A stretch of DNA of 64,000 bases, from assembly GCA_965246835.1 (NCBI GenBank), contig CBDFFQ010000001.1, forward strand, positions 1,426,001 through 1,490,000. Direction: 5' to 3'. The notes beneath the pieces were generated by a model. It was not told the origin of the DNA. It did not search any database and saw only the letters and a list, made by a program, of their open reading frames with translations. Positions 1 through 8,354 of the stretch are shown here, in pieces. The stretch is from JANPPS01 sp965246835 (GTDB lineage Bacteria; Pseudomonadota; Alphaproteobacteria; Acetobacterales; Acetobacteraceae). Position 1 is the stretch's first letter, and every line of letters begins with the position of its first letter. The position numbers were made by a program, and so were the translations under genes.

Positions 1-1
1 G

Positions 2-2056
2 CGCAGCTGGGGCCCGGCGCCCGGCCGCGCCCTCAGCGACGGCACCGGCGTGTTCGTGCTGGGACGCCAGTTCGAGAACGTGTTCGTGGGCCTGCAACCG
101 GCCTTCGGCTACGAGGGCGATCCGATGCGCCTGCTGTTCGAGCATGGCTTCGCACCGACCCATGCGTTCAGCGCGTTCTACCGCTACATCAGCGACGATC
201 TGGGCGCCCATGCCGTGCTGCATTTCGGCACCCACGGCGCGCTCGAGTTCATGCCCGGCAAGCAGGCCGGCATGTCCGCCGCGTGCTGGCCGGACCGGTT
301 GATCGGCCATCTGCCGAACTTCAATCTGTATGCCTCGAACAATCCGAGCGAGGGCATGATCGCCAAGCGCCGGGCCAACGCGGTGCTGATTTCGTATCTG
401 ACGCCGCCTGTGACCTCGGCCGGGCTGTATCGCGGCTTGCTGGACCTGAAGGCGACGCTGGACCGGTGGCGGACGATGGACCCGGACGCCGATTCGGAGC
501 AGCGCGGCCAGCTGGCGGCGCTGTTGCAGGCGCAGGCCGCCGCGGTGGACCTGTCCCCGGCCGAGCCCGCCTGGGACGCGCCGGAGGCCGAGATCGTGCG
601 CCTCACCGCCGCGCTGCTGGAATTGGAATACACGCTGATCCCGCACGGCCTGCACGTGATCGGCCAGCCGCCCAACGCCGCCGAGCGGAGCGAGATGCTG
701 GACGCTGCCGGCATCCCAGAGGGCGCCGAGCGGGTCCGGCTGGACCGGCTGCTGTCCGAAGACCACGAGCTGCCGGGCATTCTGCATGCGCTGGATGGCG
801 GCTATGTGCGGCCGGCGCCGGGCGGGGACCTGCTGCGCACCACGGCGGTGCTGCCCACGGGCCGCAACCTGCATGGCTTCGACCCGTTCCGCCTGCCGAG
901 TGCCTTCGCGGTGCAGGACGGCGCCCGTCAGGCCGACCGCCTGCTGGCCCGGCACGCCGCCGACGGCAACGGCCTGCCGGAAACCGTCGCCATCGTGCTG
1001 TGGGGCACCGACAACCTAAAGTCCGAGGGCGGCCCGATCGCGCAGGCGCTGTGGCTCATGGGCACCGCCCCTCGCTTCGACAGCTACGGAAGGCTCACGG
1101 GCGCACAGCTGATCCCGCTCGAGGCGCTGGGGCGGCCGCGTGTGGATGTGGTCATCACCCTCTCCGGCATTTTTCGTGACCTGCTCCCGTTGCAGACCAA
1201 GCTGCTCGCGGAAGCGGCGTTGCTGGCCGCGGAGGCCGATGAGGCGCCCGAGCAGAACTTTGTCCGCAAGCACTGCCTGGACTTCATCGCGCAGCATGGC
1301 GGCACGATGGAGCAGGCGGCGTTGCGCGTGTTCGGCAATGCGGACGGGGCCTACGGCGCCAACGTCAACTCCCTCGTCGGCAGCGGCGCGTGGGAAAACG
1401 AGGACGAGCTTGGTGACGCCTACGTGGCCCGCAAGGGTTTTGCATATGGCGTGACCGGCCGGCCGGAGCGCTCCAACGCCGTGCTGGCGCATGTGCTGGC
1501 GAGCGTGGACGTGACCTACCAGAACCTCGACAGCATCGAGCTCGGCGTCACCACCGTGGACCATTATTTCGACACGCTGGGCGGCATCACCCGCGCCGTC
1601 CGCAAGGCGCGGGGCGGCACACCGGCCAAGGTCTATATCGGCGACCAAACCCGCGGCGACGGCCTGGTGCGGACCCTCTCGGAGCAGGTCAGCCTGGAGA
1701 CGCGGACACGGGCGCTGAACCCGAAATGGTATGAGGGCCTGCTGAAGCATGGCTATGAGGGCGTGCGCGAGATCGAGGCGCACGTCACCAACACGCTCGG
1801 CTGGTCCGCGACAACCGGGGAAGTCAGCCCCTGGGTCTATCAGCAGCTGGCCGAGACATACGTGCTGGATCCCGAGATGCGGGACCGGCTGGCGGCGCTG
1901 AACCCGAAGGCGTCGGCGAAGATCGTGAACCGGCTGATCGAATCGACCGAACGGAACTACTGGGCCCCGGATGCAGCGACGCTCGATGCGTTGCGCCGGG
2001 CCGGGGAAGATCTCGAGGACCGGCTCGAAGGCATCGACGTGGAGTTGGCCGCATGA
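2..2056 (+). CDS. bchH: Magnesium chelatase subunit H (BchH), 3' part
   Basis: This is the large porphyrin-binding subunit of magnesium chelatase, which inserts Mg2+ into protoporphyrin IX with BchI and BchD as the first committed step of bacteriochlorophyll synthesis. The reading frame is open from the left edge, so the true start lies outside the window. The first visible residues include FVLGRQFENVFVGLQP and FGYEGDPMRLLFE, followed by HFGTHGALEFMPGK and YASNNPSEG, all typical of the CobN/BchH family. About 684 residues are present, roughly the C-terminal half of a subunit that is usually near 1,200 residues. The stop overlaps the bchL start (ATGA), so translation is probably coupled. Neighbours bchL and bchM make the assignment secure. 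The matching bchI and bchD genes lie 36 kb away in this window. Confidence 0.97.
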   Translation, partial: RSWGPAPGRALSDGTGVFVLGRQFENVFVGLQPAFGYEGDPMRLLFEHGFAPTHAFSAFYRYISDDLGAHAVLHFGTHGALEFMPGKQAGMSAACWPDRLIGHLPNFNLYASNNPSEGMIAKRRANAVLISYLTPPVTSAGLYRGLLDLKATLDRWRTMDPDADSEQRGQLAALLQAQAAAVDLSPAEPAWDAPEAEIVRLTAALLELEYTLIPHGLHVIGQPPNAAERSEMLDAAGIPEGAERVRLDRLLSEDHELPGILHALDGGYVRPAPGGDLLRTTAVLPTGRNLHGFDPFRLPSAFAVQDGARQADRLLARHAADGNGLPETVAIVLWGTDNLKSEGGPIAQALWLMGTAPRFDSYGRLTGAQLIPLEALGRPRVDVVITLSGIFRDLLPLQTKLLAEAALLAAEADEAPEQNFVRKHCLDFIAQHGGTMEQAALRVFGNADGAYGANVNSLVGSGAWENEDELGDAYVARKGFAYGVTGRPERSNAVLAHVLASVDVTYQNLDSIELGVTTVDHYFDTLGGITRAVRKARGGTPAKVYIGDQTRGDGLVRTLSEQVSLETRTRALNPKWYEGLLKHGYEGVREIEAHVTNTLGWSATTGEVSPWVYQQLAETYVLDPEMRDRLAALNPKASAKIVNRLIESTERNYWAPDAATLDALRRAGEDLEDRLEGIDVELAA

Positions 2057-2961
2057 CCCTCGCAACGCTTCCCTATCCCGTGAAGAACCGCGTTTCCCGA
2101 GGCGATGGCGAGGGGAGCGTGCAGGTGCAGCTCGACCCCGATCTGAAGATCGGCACCGCCAAGGTGTTCGCCGTCTATGGCAAGGGCGGCATCGGCAAGA
2201 GCACGACGTCGAGCAACCTGTCCGCCGCGTTCAGCAAGCTGGGCAAGCGCGTGCTGCAGATCGGCTGCGATCCGAAGCATGACAGCACTTTCACCCTCAC
2301 GAAGCAGCTGCTGCCGACCGTGATCGACGTGCTGGAGGGCGTGAATTTCCATTCCGAGGAGCTGCGGGTCGAGGATTTCGTGTTCCCCGGCTATAACGGC
2401 GTGATGTGCGTGGAGGCCGGTGGCCCCCCGGCCGGCACGGGCTGTGGCGGGTACGTGGTCGGGCAGACCGTGAAGCTGCTGAAAGAGCATCACCTGCTCG
2501 AAGAGACCGACGTCGTGATCTTCGACGTGCTGGGAGACGTGGTGTGCGGCGGCTTCGCCTCCCCGTTGCAGCATGCGGACCGGGCGCTGATCGTGACCGC
2601 CAACGATTTCGACAGCATCTTCGCCATGAACCGCATCGTGGCGGCGATCCAGGCGAAGGCGAAGAACTACAACGTGCGGCTCGGCGGCGTCATCGCGAAC
2701 CGGAGTGCGGCCACGGACCAGATCGATCGCTACAACAATGCGACCGGGCTTTCGACGCTAGCGTGCTTCCCTGATCTCGATGACATCCGGCGCTCGCGGT
2801 TGAAGAAATGCACGCTGTTCGAGATGGATAGCACCCCGGCGTTGGAAGCGGTGAAGCTGGAATACCTGCGCCTGGCCGCAGGCTTGTGGGCCGGGAGCGA
2901 GCCGCTGATGGGCGCGCCGCTGAAGGACCGCGAGATCTTCGATCTGCTCGGCTATGACTGA
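2053..2961 (+). CDS. bchL: Light-independent protochlorophyllide reductase iron protein BchL
   Basis: BchL is the NifH-like ATPase that passes electrons to BchN-BchB to reduce ring D of protochlorophyllide without light. The 302-residue protein has the P-loop GKGGIGKST at about residues 43-51. The Cys ligands of the subunit-bridging 4Fe-4S cluster are visible in GTGCGG and GDVVCGGF. Length is normal for the family. It starts by ATGA overlap with bchH and its last codons overlap the bchM start by 8 bp. bchN and bchB are not in the window and probably lie to the left. The closest alternative, the BchX paralogue, is separately present at 18.3-19.3 kb. Confidence 0.97.
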   Translation: MTLATLPYPVKNRVSRGDGEGSVQVQLDPDLKIGTAKVFAVYGKGGIGKSTTSSNLSAAFSKLGKRVLQIGCDPKHDSTFTLTKQLLPTVIDVLEGVNFHSEELRVEDFVFPGYNGVMCVEAGGPPAGTGCGGYVVGQTVKLLKEHHLLEETDVVIFDVLGDVVCGGFASPLQHADRALIVTANDFDSIFAMNRIVAAIQAKAKNYNVRLGGVIANRSAATDQIDRYNNATGLSTLACFPDLDDIRRSRLKKCTLFEMDSTPALEAVKLEYLRLAAGLWAGSEPLMGAPLKDREIFDLLGYD

Positions 2962-3724
2962 CGCCGCTTTGCTTCCCCCTCTCCCGCTGGGAGAGGGCCG
3001 GGGTGAGGGGGCCAGCGCCGGCCCCGCTCGCAATCACACCCCCACCTACCTCACCCGCCGCGGCGAGCTGGAGCAGTATTTCGACCGCACGGCCTCCGCG
3101 ACCTGGGCGCGCCTCACGTCGGACGCGCCGGTCAGCGGTATCCGTGCCACCGTGCGCGCGGGCCGGGATCGGATGCGCGCCACGCTGCTGTCCTGGCTGC
3201 CGCCCGACATGACCGGCCTCCGCGTGCTGGACGCCGGCTGCGGCACCGGCGCCCTCGCGGTAGAGGCCGCGCAGCGGGGCGCGCAGGTGGTCGCGATCGA
3301 CCTCGCCGAAAGCCTGGTCGCCGTCGCGCGGGACCGCTGCCCCGAAGGCCTCGACATCACCTTCCGCAGCGGGGACATGCTCGATCCCTCGCTCGGCACC
3401 TTCGACCACGTCGTCGGCATGGACAGCCTGATCCACTACAAGGCGCCGGACATGGCGCGCGTGGTGGCCGGGCTCGCGGCGCTCTGTACCCGCTCCGTCC
3501 TGTTCACCTTCGCGCCGCGCACGCCGCTGCTGACCGTCATGCACACCGCCGGCCGGCTGTTCCCGCGGGGGGACCGTGCGCCCGCGATCGAGCCCGTAAG
3601 CCCCCGGCACATCCAGGCCCTGCTGCGCGGCACGCCGTCGCTCCGCGGCTGGACGCCAGGTCGCACGCTGCGGATCGCCAGCGGCTTCTACACCTCGCAG
3701 GCGGCGGAGCTCGTGCGGCGATGA
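2954..3724 (+). CDS. bchM: Mg-protoporphyrin IX O-methyltransferase BchM with repeat-encoded N-terminus
   Basis: BchM methylates the C13 propionate of Mg-protoporphyrin IX using S-adenosylmethionine, just before the AcsF cyclase step. The SAM motif VLDAGCGTGALAVEAA is clear, as are GDMLDPSLG and MDSLIHY, which are typical of BchM. The start ATG overlaps the end of bchL, and no other ATG or GTG is in frame before the conserved ELEQYFDRTA segment. Residues about 6-20 (LLPPLPLGEGRGEG) are therefore translated from a palindromic interspersed repeat at 2975-3011. The relatives I recall begin only a few residues before the YFDRT motif, so the roughly 28-residue leader looks like an insertion. The gene ends in an ATGA overlap with lhaA. 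Confidence 0.95.
   Translation: MTDAALLPPLPLGEGRGEGASAGPARNHTPTYLTRRGELEQYFDRTASATWARLTSDAPVSGIRATVRAGRDRMRATLLSWLPPDMTGLRVLDAGCGTGALAVEAAQRGAQVVAIDLAESLVAVARDRCPEGLDITFRSGDMLDPSLGTFDHVVGMDSLIHYKAPDMARVVAGLAALCTRSVLFTFAPRTPLLTVMHTAGRLFPRGDRAPAIEPVSPRHIQALLRGTPSLRGWTPGRTLRIASGFYTSQAAELVRR
2975..3011 (+). repeat. Palindromic interspersed repeat inside bchM
   Basis: The sequence contains CCCTCTCCCGCTGGGAGAGG followed by a GGGGTGAGGG tail. The same CCCTCTCCC/GGGAGAGGG-GGTGAGGG pattern recurs near 25759, 39155-39264 and 54005. Here it lies wholly within the 5' coding region of bchM and is read in frame. Confidence 0.85.
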
Positions 3725-5130
3725 ACCTGCGCGCGCTCAACAACCGGGCAGCCAGCCAATGGGCGCGGGTCGGCAGCGCGTTCCTGCCGTTCGCCGACAC
3801 CACCGGCATCTCCATGCCGCGGCTGCTCAGGCTCAGCCTGTTTCAGGTGACGGTCGGCATGGCCGTCGTGCTGCTGATCGGCACGCTGAACCGGGTCATG
3901 ATCGTGGAGATGGGCGTCTCCGCCTGGCTCGTGGCGTCCATGGTGGCGCTGCCGCTGGTATTCGCGCCGTTCCGCGCCGTGGTGGGCTGGAAGTCGGACA
4001 CGCATCGCTCGGTGCTGGGCTGGCGTCGGGTGCCGTATCTGTGGTTGGGCACGCTGCTGCAGTTCGGCGGGCTCAGCATCATGCCGTTCGCGCTGATCTT
4101 GTTGTCAGGCGACAGCACCGGCCCGGCCTGGATCGGGCATGCCGCGGCGGCGCTCGCGTTCCTGCTGGTGGGCGCGGGGCTGCATACGACGCAGACGGTG
4201 GGGCTGGCGCTGGCCACCGACATCACGCCGCCGGACTCCCATCCGAAGGTGGTGGCGTTGCTGTGCATGATGCTGCTGCTGGGCATGGTGGTCTCAGGGC
4301 TGCTGTTCGGGGCATTGCTGGCGCAGTTCAGCCAGCTCCGGCTGATCCAGGTCGTGCAGGGCGCGGCGCTCACCACGCTGCTGGTCAACCTGGTCGCGCT
4401 GTGGAAGCAGGAGGCGCGGCAGCCGGCGCTGACGGGCGTGCGGGCCACCCCCAGCTTCGCGCAAACCTGGCGGGAGTTCAGCCAGGGCGGGCAGGCACGG
4501 CGCCGGCTGATCGCGCTCGGCTTTGGCACCGTCGCGTTCAGCATGCAGGACATCTTGCTCGAGCCCTATGGCGGCCACGTGCTGGGCCTGGGCGTCGGCG
4601 CCACTACGGGCATGACGGCGCTGCTGGCCGTGGGTGGCTTGTTCGGGTTCGGGCTGGCGGCGCAGTGGCTGGGGCGCGGCACGGACCCGTATCGGCTGGC
4701 CGGCGTCGGCGCCCTGGTCGGGTTGCTCGCGTTCACGGCGGTGATCTTCGCAGCGCCGTTCGACAGCGCCGGGCTGTTTGCCGTGGGGGTCGCGCTGATC
4801 GGGTTGGGCGCCGGGCTGTTCGCACATTGCACGTTGACGGCGGCGATGGCCGGGGCGCCGCGGGGCCATGTCGGACTGACCCTCGGCATCTGGGGCGCCG
4901 TCCAGGCCACCGCCGCGGGATGTGCCGTGGCCGCCGGGGGCTTGATCCGGGACGGCGTCGGCTGGTTGGCGGACCAGAGCGCGCTCGGCGTCACGCTCGT
5001 GCACCCGGCCACGGGATACGTGGCCGTCTATGTCATCGAATTGGGCCTGCTGTTCGCCACGTTGGTGGCGGTCGGCCCGCTCGTCCGGGCGGTCAGTCCC
5101 GGGTACGCTTCACCGCTTCGTTCTTGCTAA
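3721..5130 (+). CDS. lhaA: LhaA/PucC-family light-harvesting 1 assembly protein
   Basis: This 469-residue polytopic membrane protein belongs to the PucC/LhaA group of the major facilitator superfamily, which assists light-harvesting complex assembly. It has about twelve hydrophobic segments. Family signatures include LNRVMIVEMGV near residue 57, the loop GWKSDTHRS near residue 98, and QDILLEPYGG near residue 275. It starts by ATGA overlap with bchM and lies immediately before puhA, the usual order bchM-lhaA-puhA in purple bacteria. Placement next to puhA favours LhaA (LH1) over PucC (LH2), and no pucBA genes are visible. Confidence 0.92.
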   Translation: MNLRALNNRAASQWARVGSAFLPFADTTGISMPRLLRLSLFQVTVGMAVVLLIGTLNRVMIVEMGVSAWLVASMVALPLVFAPFRAVVGWKSDTHRSVLGWRRVPYLWLGTLLQFGGLSIMPFALILLSGDSTGPAWIGHAAAALAFLLVGAGLHTTQTVGLALATDITPPDSHPKVVALLCMMLLLGMVVSGLLFGALLAQFSQLRLIQVVQGAALTTLLVNLVALWKQEARQPALTGVRATPSFAQTWREFSQGGQARRRLIALGFGTVAFSMQDILLEPYGGHVLGLGVGATTGMTALLAVGGLFGFGLAAQWLGRGTDPYRLAGVGALVGLLAFTAVIFAAPFDSAGLFAVGVALIGLGAGLFAHCTLTAAMAGAPRGHVGLTLGIWGAVQATAAGCAVAAGGLIRDGVGWLADQSALGVTLVHPATGYVAVYVIELGLLFATLVAVGPLVRAVSPGYASPLRSC

Positions 5131-5140
5131 GGGGGTCATC

Positions 5141-5914
5141 ATGCAGACGGGTGCCATCACGGGGTATATCGATGTCGCGCAGCTCACGCTGTATGCCTTC
5201 TGGATCTTCTTCGCCGGGCTGATCTACTACTTGCATCGGGAGAATAAGCGGGAGGGCTACCCGCTGATCGACGATCGGTCCGGGGTCGCACATGTGGAGG
5301 GCTTCCCTTTCGTGCCCGCCCCCAAGACGTTCATCCTGGCCAACAACGAACACGCCTATGCCCCCCGCGCCGAGCCGGCGGACGTCGTGAACGGCACCCC
5401 GATCGCCGGCTTCCCGGGCGCCCCGCTCACGCCGACGGGCGATCCGATGCAGGCCGGCATGGGCCCCGGCGCCTATGCCCAGCATCGCGCGGACGTTCCG
5501 GACCATTGCTTCGACGACCATGGGCCGAAGATCGTGCCGCTCCGCTCCGTCCCGGACTTCTTCCTCGCCTGGGAGGACCCGGCGGTCATCGGCATGACGG
5601 TGCACGGCCATGACGGCGTGCAAGCCGGCACGGTCGTGGACGCCTGGGTGGACCGGTCCGAGGTCGTGATCCGCTATGTCGAGATCGAGATGGATGACGG
5701 CACGGGCCGGGTGCTGCTGCCGATGAACTTCCTCACCATCAAGCCGAAGCTGCGCCAGATCCGCACCAACACCATCACTGGCGCGCAGTTCACCGGCGCC
5801 CCCCGGCTGCGGCAGCCCGAGGTCGTGACCATGCTCGAGGAGGAGAAGATCATGGCCTATTACGGCGGCGGCCTGTTCTACAGCACCCCCACGCGCACGG
5901 CGCCGCTGCTGTGA
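5141..5914 (+). CDS. puhA: Photosynthetic reaction centre H subunit PuhA
   Basis: PuhA caps the cytoplasmic face of the L-M reaction centre and shapes proton uptake to QB. The 257-residue protein has one N-terminal membrane helix (about residues 12-30, ending LIYYLHRENKREGYPL), followed by the cytoplasmic PRC-barrel domain with VPLRSVPDFFLAWEDP and GRVLLPMNFL. The chosen ATG at 5141 is preceded by a GGGGG-containing ribosome site, and the protein begins MQTGAITGYIDVAQ as expected. It follows lhaA by 10 bp and overlaps puhB at its stop. Confidence 0.97.
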   Translation: MQTGAITGYIDVAQLTLYAFWIFFAGLIYYLHRENKREGYPLIDDRSGVAHVEGFPFVPAPKTFILANNEHAYAPRAEPADVVNGTPIAGFPGAPLTPTGDPMQAGMGPGAYAQHRADVPDHCFDDHGPKIVPLRSVPDFFLAWEDPAVIGMTVHGHDGVQAGTVVDAWVDRSEVVIRYVEIEMDDGTGRVLLPMNFLTIKPKLRQIRTNTITGAQFTGAPRLRQPEVVTMLEEEKIMAYYGGGLFYSTPTRTAPLL

Positions 5915-6549
5915 GCGTCGCGCGGGTAAAGCTCGGCCCGCCCGCAGGCCTGCCGGGCCCGTTGCCGGAAGGGGAGCGCCTGTTGTGGCAGGGCCGGCCG
6001 GACTGGCGGGCGCTGGCGCGGGCGGTGTTCCACGTGCGCGGCATGTCGATCTATCTCGCGGCGGTGTTCGCCTGGTGCCTCTATGGCGTGTGGCAGGATG
6101 GCGGCGGGGCATTGGACATCGCGCGCTATGCCGGGCTGGCGGTGGCGCCGGTGGCGCTGGCGTTCGCCTATGCCTGGCTCACCAGCCGCGGCGTCACCTA
6201 CACCATCACCGACCAGCGCGTGGTGCTGCGCATCGGCATCGTGCTGCCGCTCACCATCAACCTGCCCTATTCCCGGATCGAAACCGCGGCGATGACGGTG
6301 CGGGCGGACGGAACCGGCACGATCTCGCTCTTGCTAACGCCGGGCGAGAAGCTAGCTTACCTGCTACTATGGCCGCATGCCCGGCCCTGGCGCCTCGCGC
6401 GTCCGGAGCCGAGCCTGCGGTCCGTGCCGGATGCGGCGCGCGTGGGTCAGATCCTGGCCCGGGCGCTCGCCGCCTCGGCGGAAATGCCGGCGCCGGTTGC
6501 GGTTCCGGTCCAGACTACGCAGCATGAGCAGAGTGCCGTGCTGGCCTGA
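5911..6549 (+). CDS. puhB: Reaction-centre assembly protein PuhB
   Basis: This is a membrane protein of the PuhB family, known in Rhodobacter to help reaction-centre assembly. It starts at a GTG that overlaps the puhA stop codon. The 212-residue sequence contains the typical PEGERLLWQGRPDW segment near residue 20, two or three hydrophobic stretches (residues about 45-90) and GVTYTITDQRVVLRIGIVLPLTINLPYSRIE-type sequence characteristic of the bacterial PH-domain-like fold. Its position between puhA and puhC supports the call. Confidence 0.92.
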   Translation: MSVARVKLGPPAGLPGPLPEGERLLWQGRPDWRALARAVFHVRGMSIYLAAVFAWCLYGVWQDGGGALDIARYAGLAVAPVALAFAYAWLTSRGVTYTITDQRVVLRIGIVLPLTINLPYSRIETAAMTVRADGTGTISLLLTPGEKLAYLLLWPHARPWRLARPEPSLRSVPDAARVGQILARALAASAEMPAPVAVPVQTTQHEQSAVLA

Positions 6550-6562
6550 CGGAGGAGTTGCC

Positions 6563-7018
6563 GTGCCCAAGGCTGCCACTCAACCCCTGTTCTCCCGGGC
6601 GCCGCTATTGGGCATCGCCGGGCTGCTGGCGGCCTCCTTGCTGGTGGCGGTCGTCGGGCGGATGCAGGGGCCCGTGGCGCTCCCGGTCTCGGGCACCGCG
6701 GTCGCGAGCCAGGAGCTGCGGTTCGAGGATGGGCCGGACGGGTCGGTGCTGGTGCGCCGGGCGACCGACAACTCCGTGCTGGAGACCATGACCGGGGAGA
6801 ACGGCTTCATCCGCGGCACGATGCGCGGCCTGGCCCGCAATCGCCGTGCGGAGGGCATTGGCGCCGCCCCGCCCTTCCGCCTCACGGCTTGGACAGATGG
6901 CCGCCTCACGCTCGATGACACCGCGACCGGGCGCCGGATCGAGTTGGAAGCATTCGGCTCCGAGAACCGCGCCGTGTTCGATCGCTTGCTTCTTTTGGCT
7001 CTGGGCCGCGCGTCATGA
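6563..7018 (+). CDS. puhC: Photosynthetic complex assembly protein PuhC
   Basis: PuhC is a small membrane-anchored protein involved in assembling the reaction centre-LH1 core. The GTG start at 6563 was chosen because GGAGGAG stands 5-11 bp upstream; this gives 151 residues with a single N-terminal membrane anchor (about residues 14-32) and a periplasmic domain. Motifs ELRFEDGPDGSVLVRRA and GENGFIRGTMRGLARNR match the PuhC family. It overlaps the next small ORF by 4 bp. Confidence 0.9.
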   Translation: MPKAATQPLFSRAPLLGIAGLLAASLLVAVVGRMQGPVALPVSGTAVASQELRFEDGPDGSVLVRRATDNSVLETMTGENGFIRGTMRGLARNRRAEGIGAAPPFRLTAWTDGRLTLDDTATGRRIELEAFGSENRAVFDRLLLLALGRAS

Positions 7019-7293
7019 GCCGGACGGTCGAGATCGTCTGTGACGTGGATATCGAGCAGACGCCCTATAGCTTCCACGCCCATGCCGTGCCCCACGGCAT
7101 CGACATCCGCCCCGGCGACAGCGTGCTGGTCCACGGCGCCCCGCTGCTCGGCTTTGGCGAGAAGATGACCTGCCAGCGCCCCGCCACCGTCACCCGCGCC
7201 GGCGCCCTGCTGCGCGCCTGGACGTCGTTCACCGCGCTGTTCGAATTGACCGAACTCTACGAGGTCGGCTTCCTCCCGAAGGAAACACCATGA
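7015..7293 (+). CDS. Small conserved-looking protein between puhC and acsF
   Basis: This 92-residue soluble protein starts by ATGA overlap with puhC and ends by ATGA overlap with acsF, so it is embedded in the operon and very likely translated. It has no cysteine pair, signal peptide or membrane segment. Visible features are YSFHAHAVPHGIDIRPGD and DSVLVHGAPLLGFGE, suggesting a small beta-rich fold. I do not recognise a characterised family. Small ORFs occur at this position in other purple bacterial clusters, so a role in reaction-centre assembly or in the cyclase step is plausible but inferred from position only. Confidence 0.8.
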   Translation: MSRTVEIVCDVDIEQTPYSFHAHAVPHGIDIRPGDSVLVHGAPLLGFGEKMTCQRPATVTRAGALLRAWTSFTALFELTELYEVGFLPKETP

Positions 7294-8351
7294 ACGCCAT
7301 CTCGCGCCCCCTGAACGACAGCACCCGGCTGGCCGCACAGGACGACACGGTCCTCAGCCCCCGCTTCTACACGACCGACTTCGCCGCGATGGAAAAGATC
7401 GACGTCTCGGGCGTGCGCGCCGAGTGGGACGGGCTGATCGCAGAGCTGCGCGCCGACACGAACAAGAACCACTTTCTCCGCACCGACGTGTTCGACCAGG
7501 ATTTTTCCGGGCTCGAACCCGCGCTCCGCGCCGAGTTCCTGGAGTTCCTGGTCAGCTCCGTGACCGCCGAGTTCTCCGGCTGCGTGCTGTATGCCGAGAT
7601 CAAGAAGCGCATCAAGGAAGGCGACATCCACGAGCTGTTCAACTTCATGACCCGGGACGAGGCGCGGCATGCCGGGTTCATCAATGACAGCCTGAAGGAT
7701 TTCGGCGTCGGCGTGGACCTGTCATTCCTGACCAAGGTCAAGAAATACACCTACTTCCAGCCCAAGTTCATCTTCTACGCGACCTATCTCAGCGAGAAGA
7801 TCGGCTATGCCCGCTACATCACCATCTTCCGGCATCTGCAGCGCAACCCGGACCGCATGTTCCACCCGATCTTCGCCTGGTTCGAGCAATGGTGCGAAGA
7901 CGAGTTCCGCCATGGCGAGGCGTTCGCGCTGCTGATGCGATCGGACCCCCGGTTGCTGCGGGGCGGCAACAAGCTGTGGATCCGCTTCTTCCTCAACGCC
8001 GTGTTCGCCACGATGTTCGTGCGGGACCATGCGCGGCCCGTGTTCCATGCGGCGCTGGGCGTCGATCCCACCGAATACGACATGCAGGTGTTCCGCATCA
8101 CGACCGAGATCTGCAAGCAGGTGTTCCCACAATCCCTCGACCTCGACCACCCGGCTTTCCTGCCGACCCTGCAGCGCCTGCAGCGCATCACCGAGGGCAA
8201 GCGGGCGGCGCGCAAGCAGGGCGGGATCGTGGGACGGATCAAGGGCGCCGGGCTCACGCTGGCCGCGGCGGCCAATTTCGCGCGGCTGTATCTGATCCCG
8301 ACCGTCTCAAATGTCACCCCGGCGCAGGTGCGCCTGGCGCCCGCCTGGTAG
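7290..8351 (+). CDS. acsF: Aerobic Mg-protoporphyrin IX monomethyl ester cyclase AcsF
   Basis: AcsF is the diiron oxygenase that uses O2 to form ring E of bacteriochlorophyll, giving protochlorophyllide. The 353-residue protein carries the diiron ligands in EFSGCVLYAE (about residues 92-101), RDEARHAGF (about 127-135) and EDEFRHGEAF (about 207-216), with the expected spacing. Its presence means the bacterium can make bacteriochlorophyll in air; the anaerobic cyclase BchE is not in the window. It is coupled to its upstream neighbour by ATGA and separated from puhE by 3 bp. Confidence 0.97.
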   Translation: MNAISRPLNDSTRLAAQDDTVLSPRFYTTDFAAMEKIDVSGVRAEWDGLIAELRADTNKNHFLRTDVFDQDFSGLEPALRAEFLEFLVSSVTAEFSGCVLYAEIKKRIKEGDIHELFNFMTRDEARHAGFINDSLKDFGVGVDLSFLTKVKKYTYFQPKFIFYATYLSEKIGYARYITIFRHLQRNPDRMFHPIFAWFEQWCEDEFRHGEAFALLMRSDPRLLRGGNKLWIRFFLNAVFATMFVRDHARPVFHAALGVDPTEYDMQVFRITTEICKQVFPQSLDLDHPAFLPTLQRLQRITEGKRAARKQGGIVGRIKGAGLTLAAAANFARLYLIPTVSNVTPAQVRLAPAW

Positions 8352-8354
8352 GGG

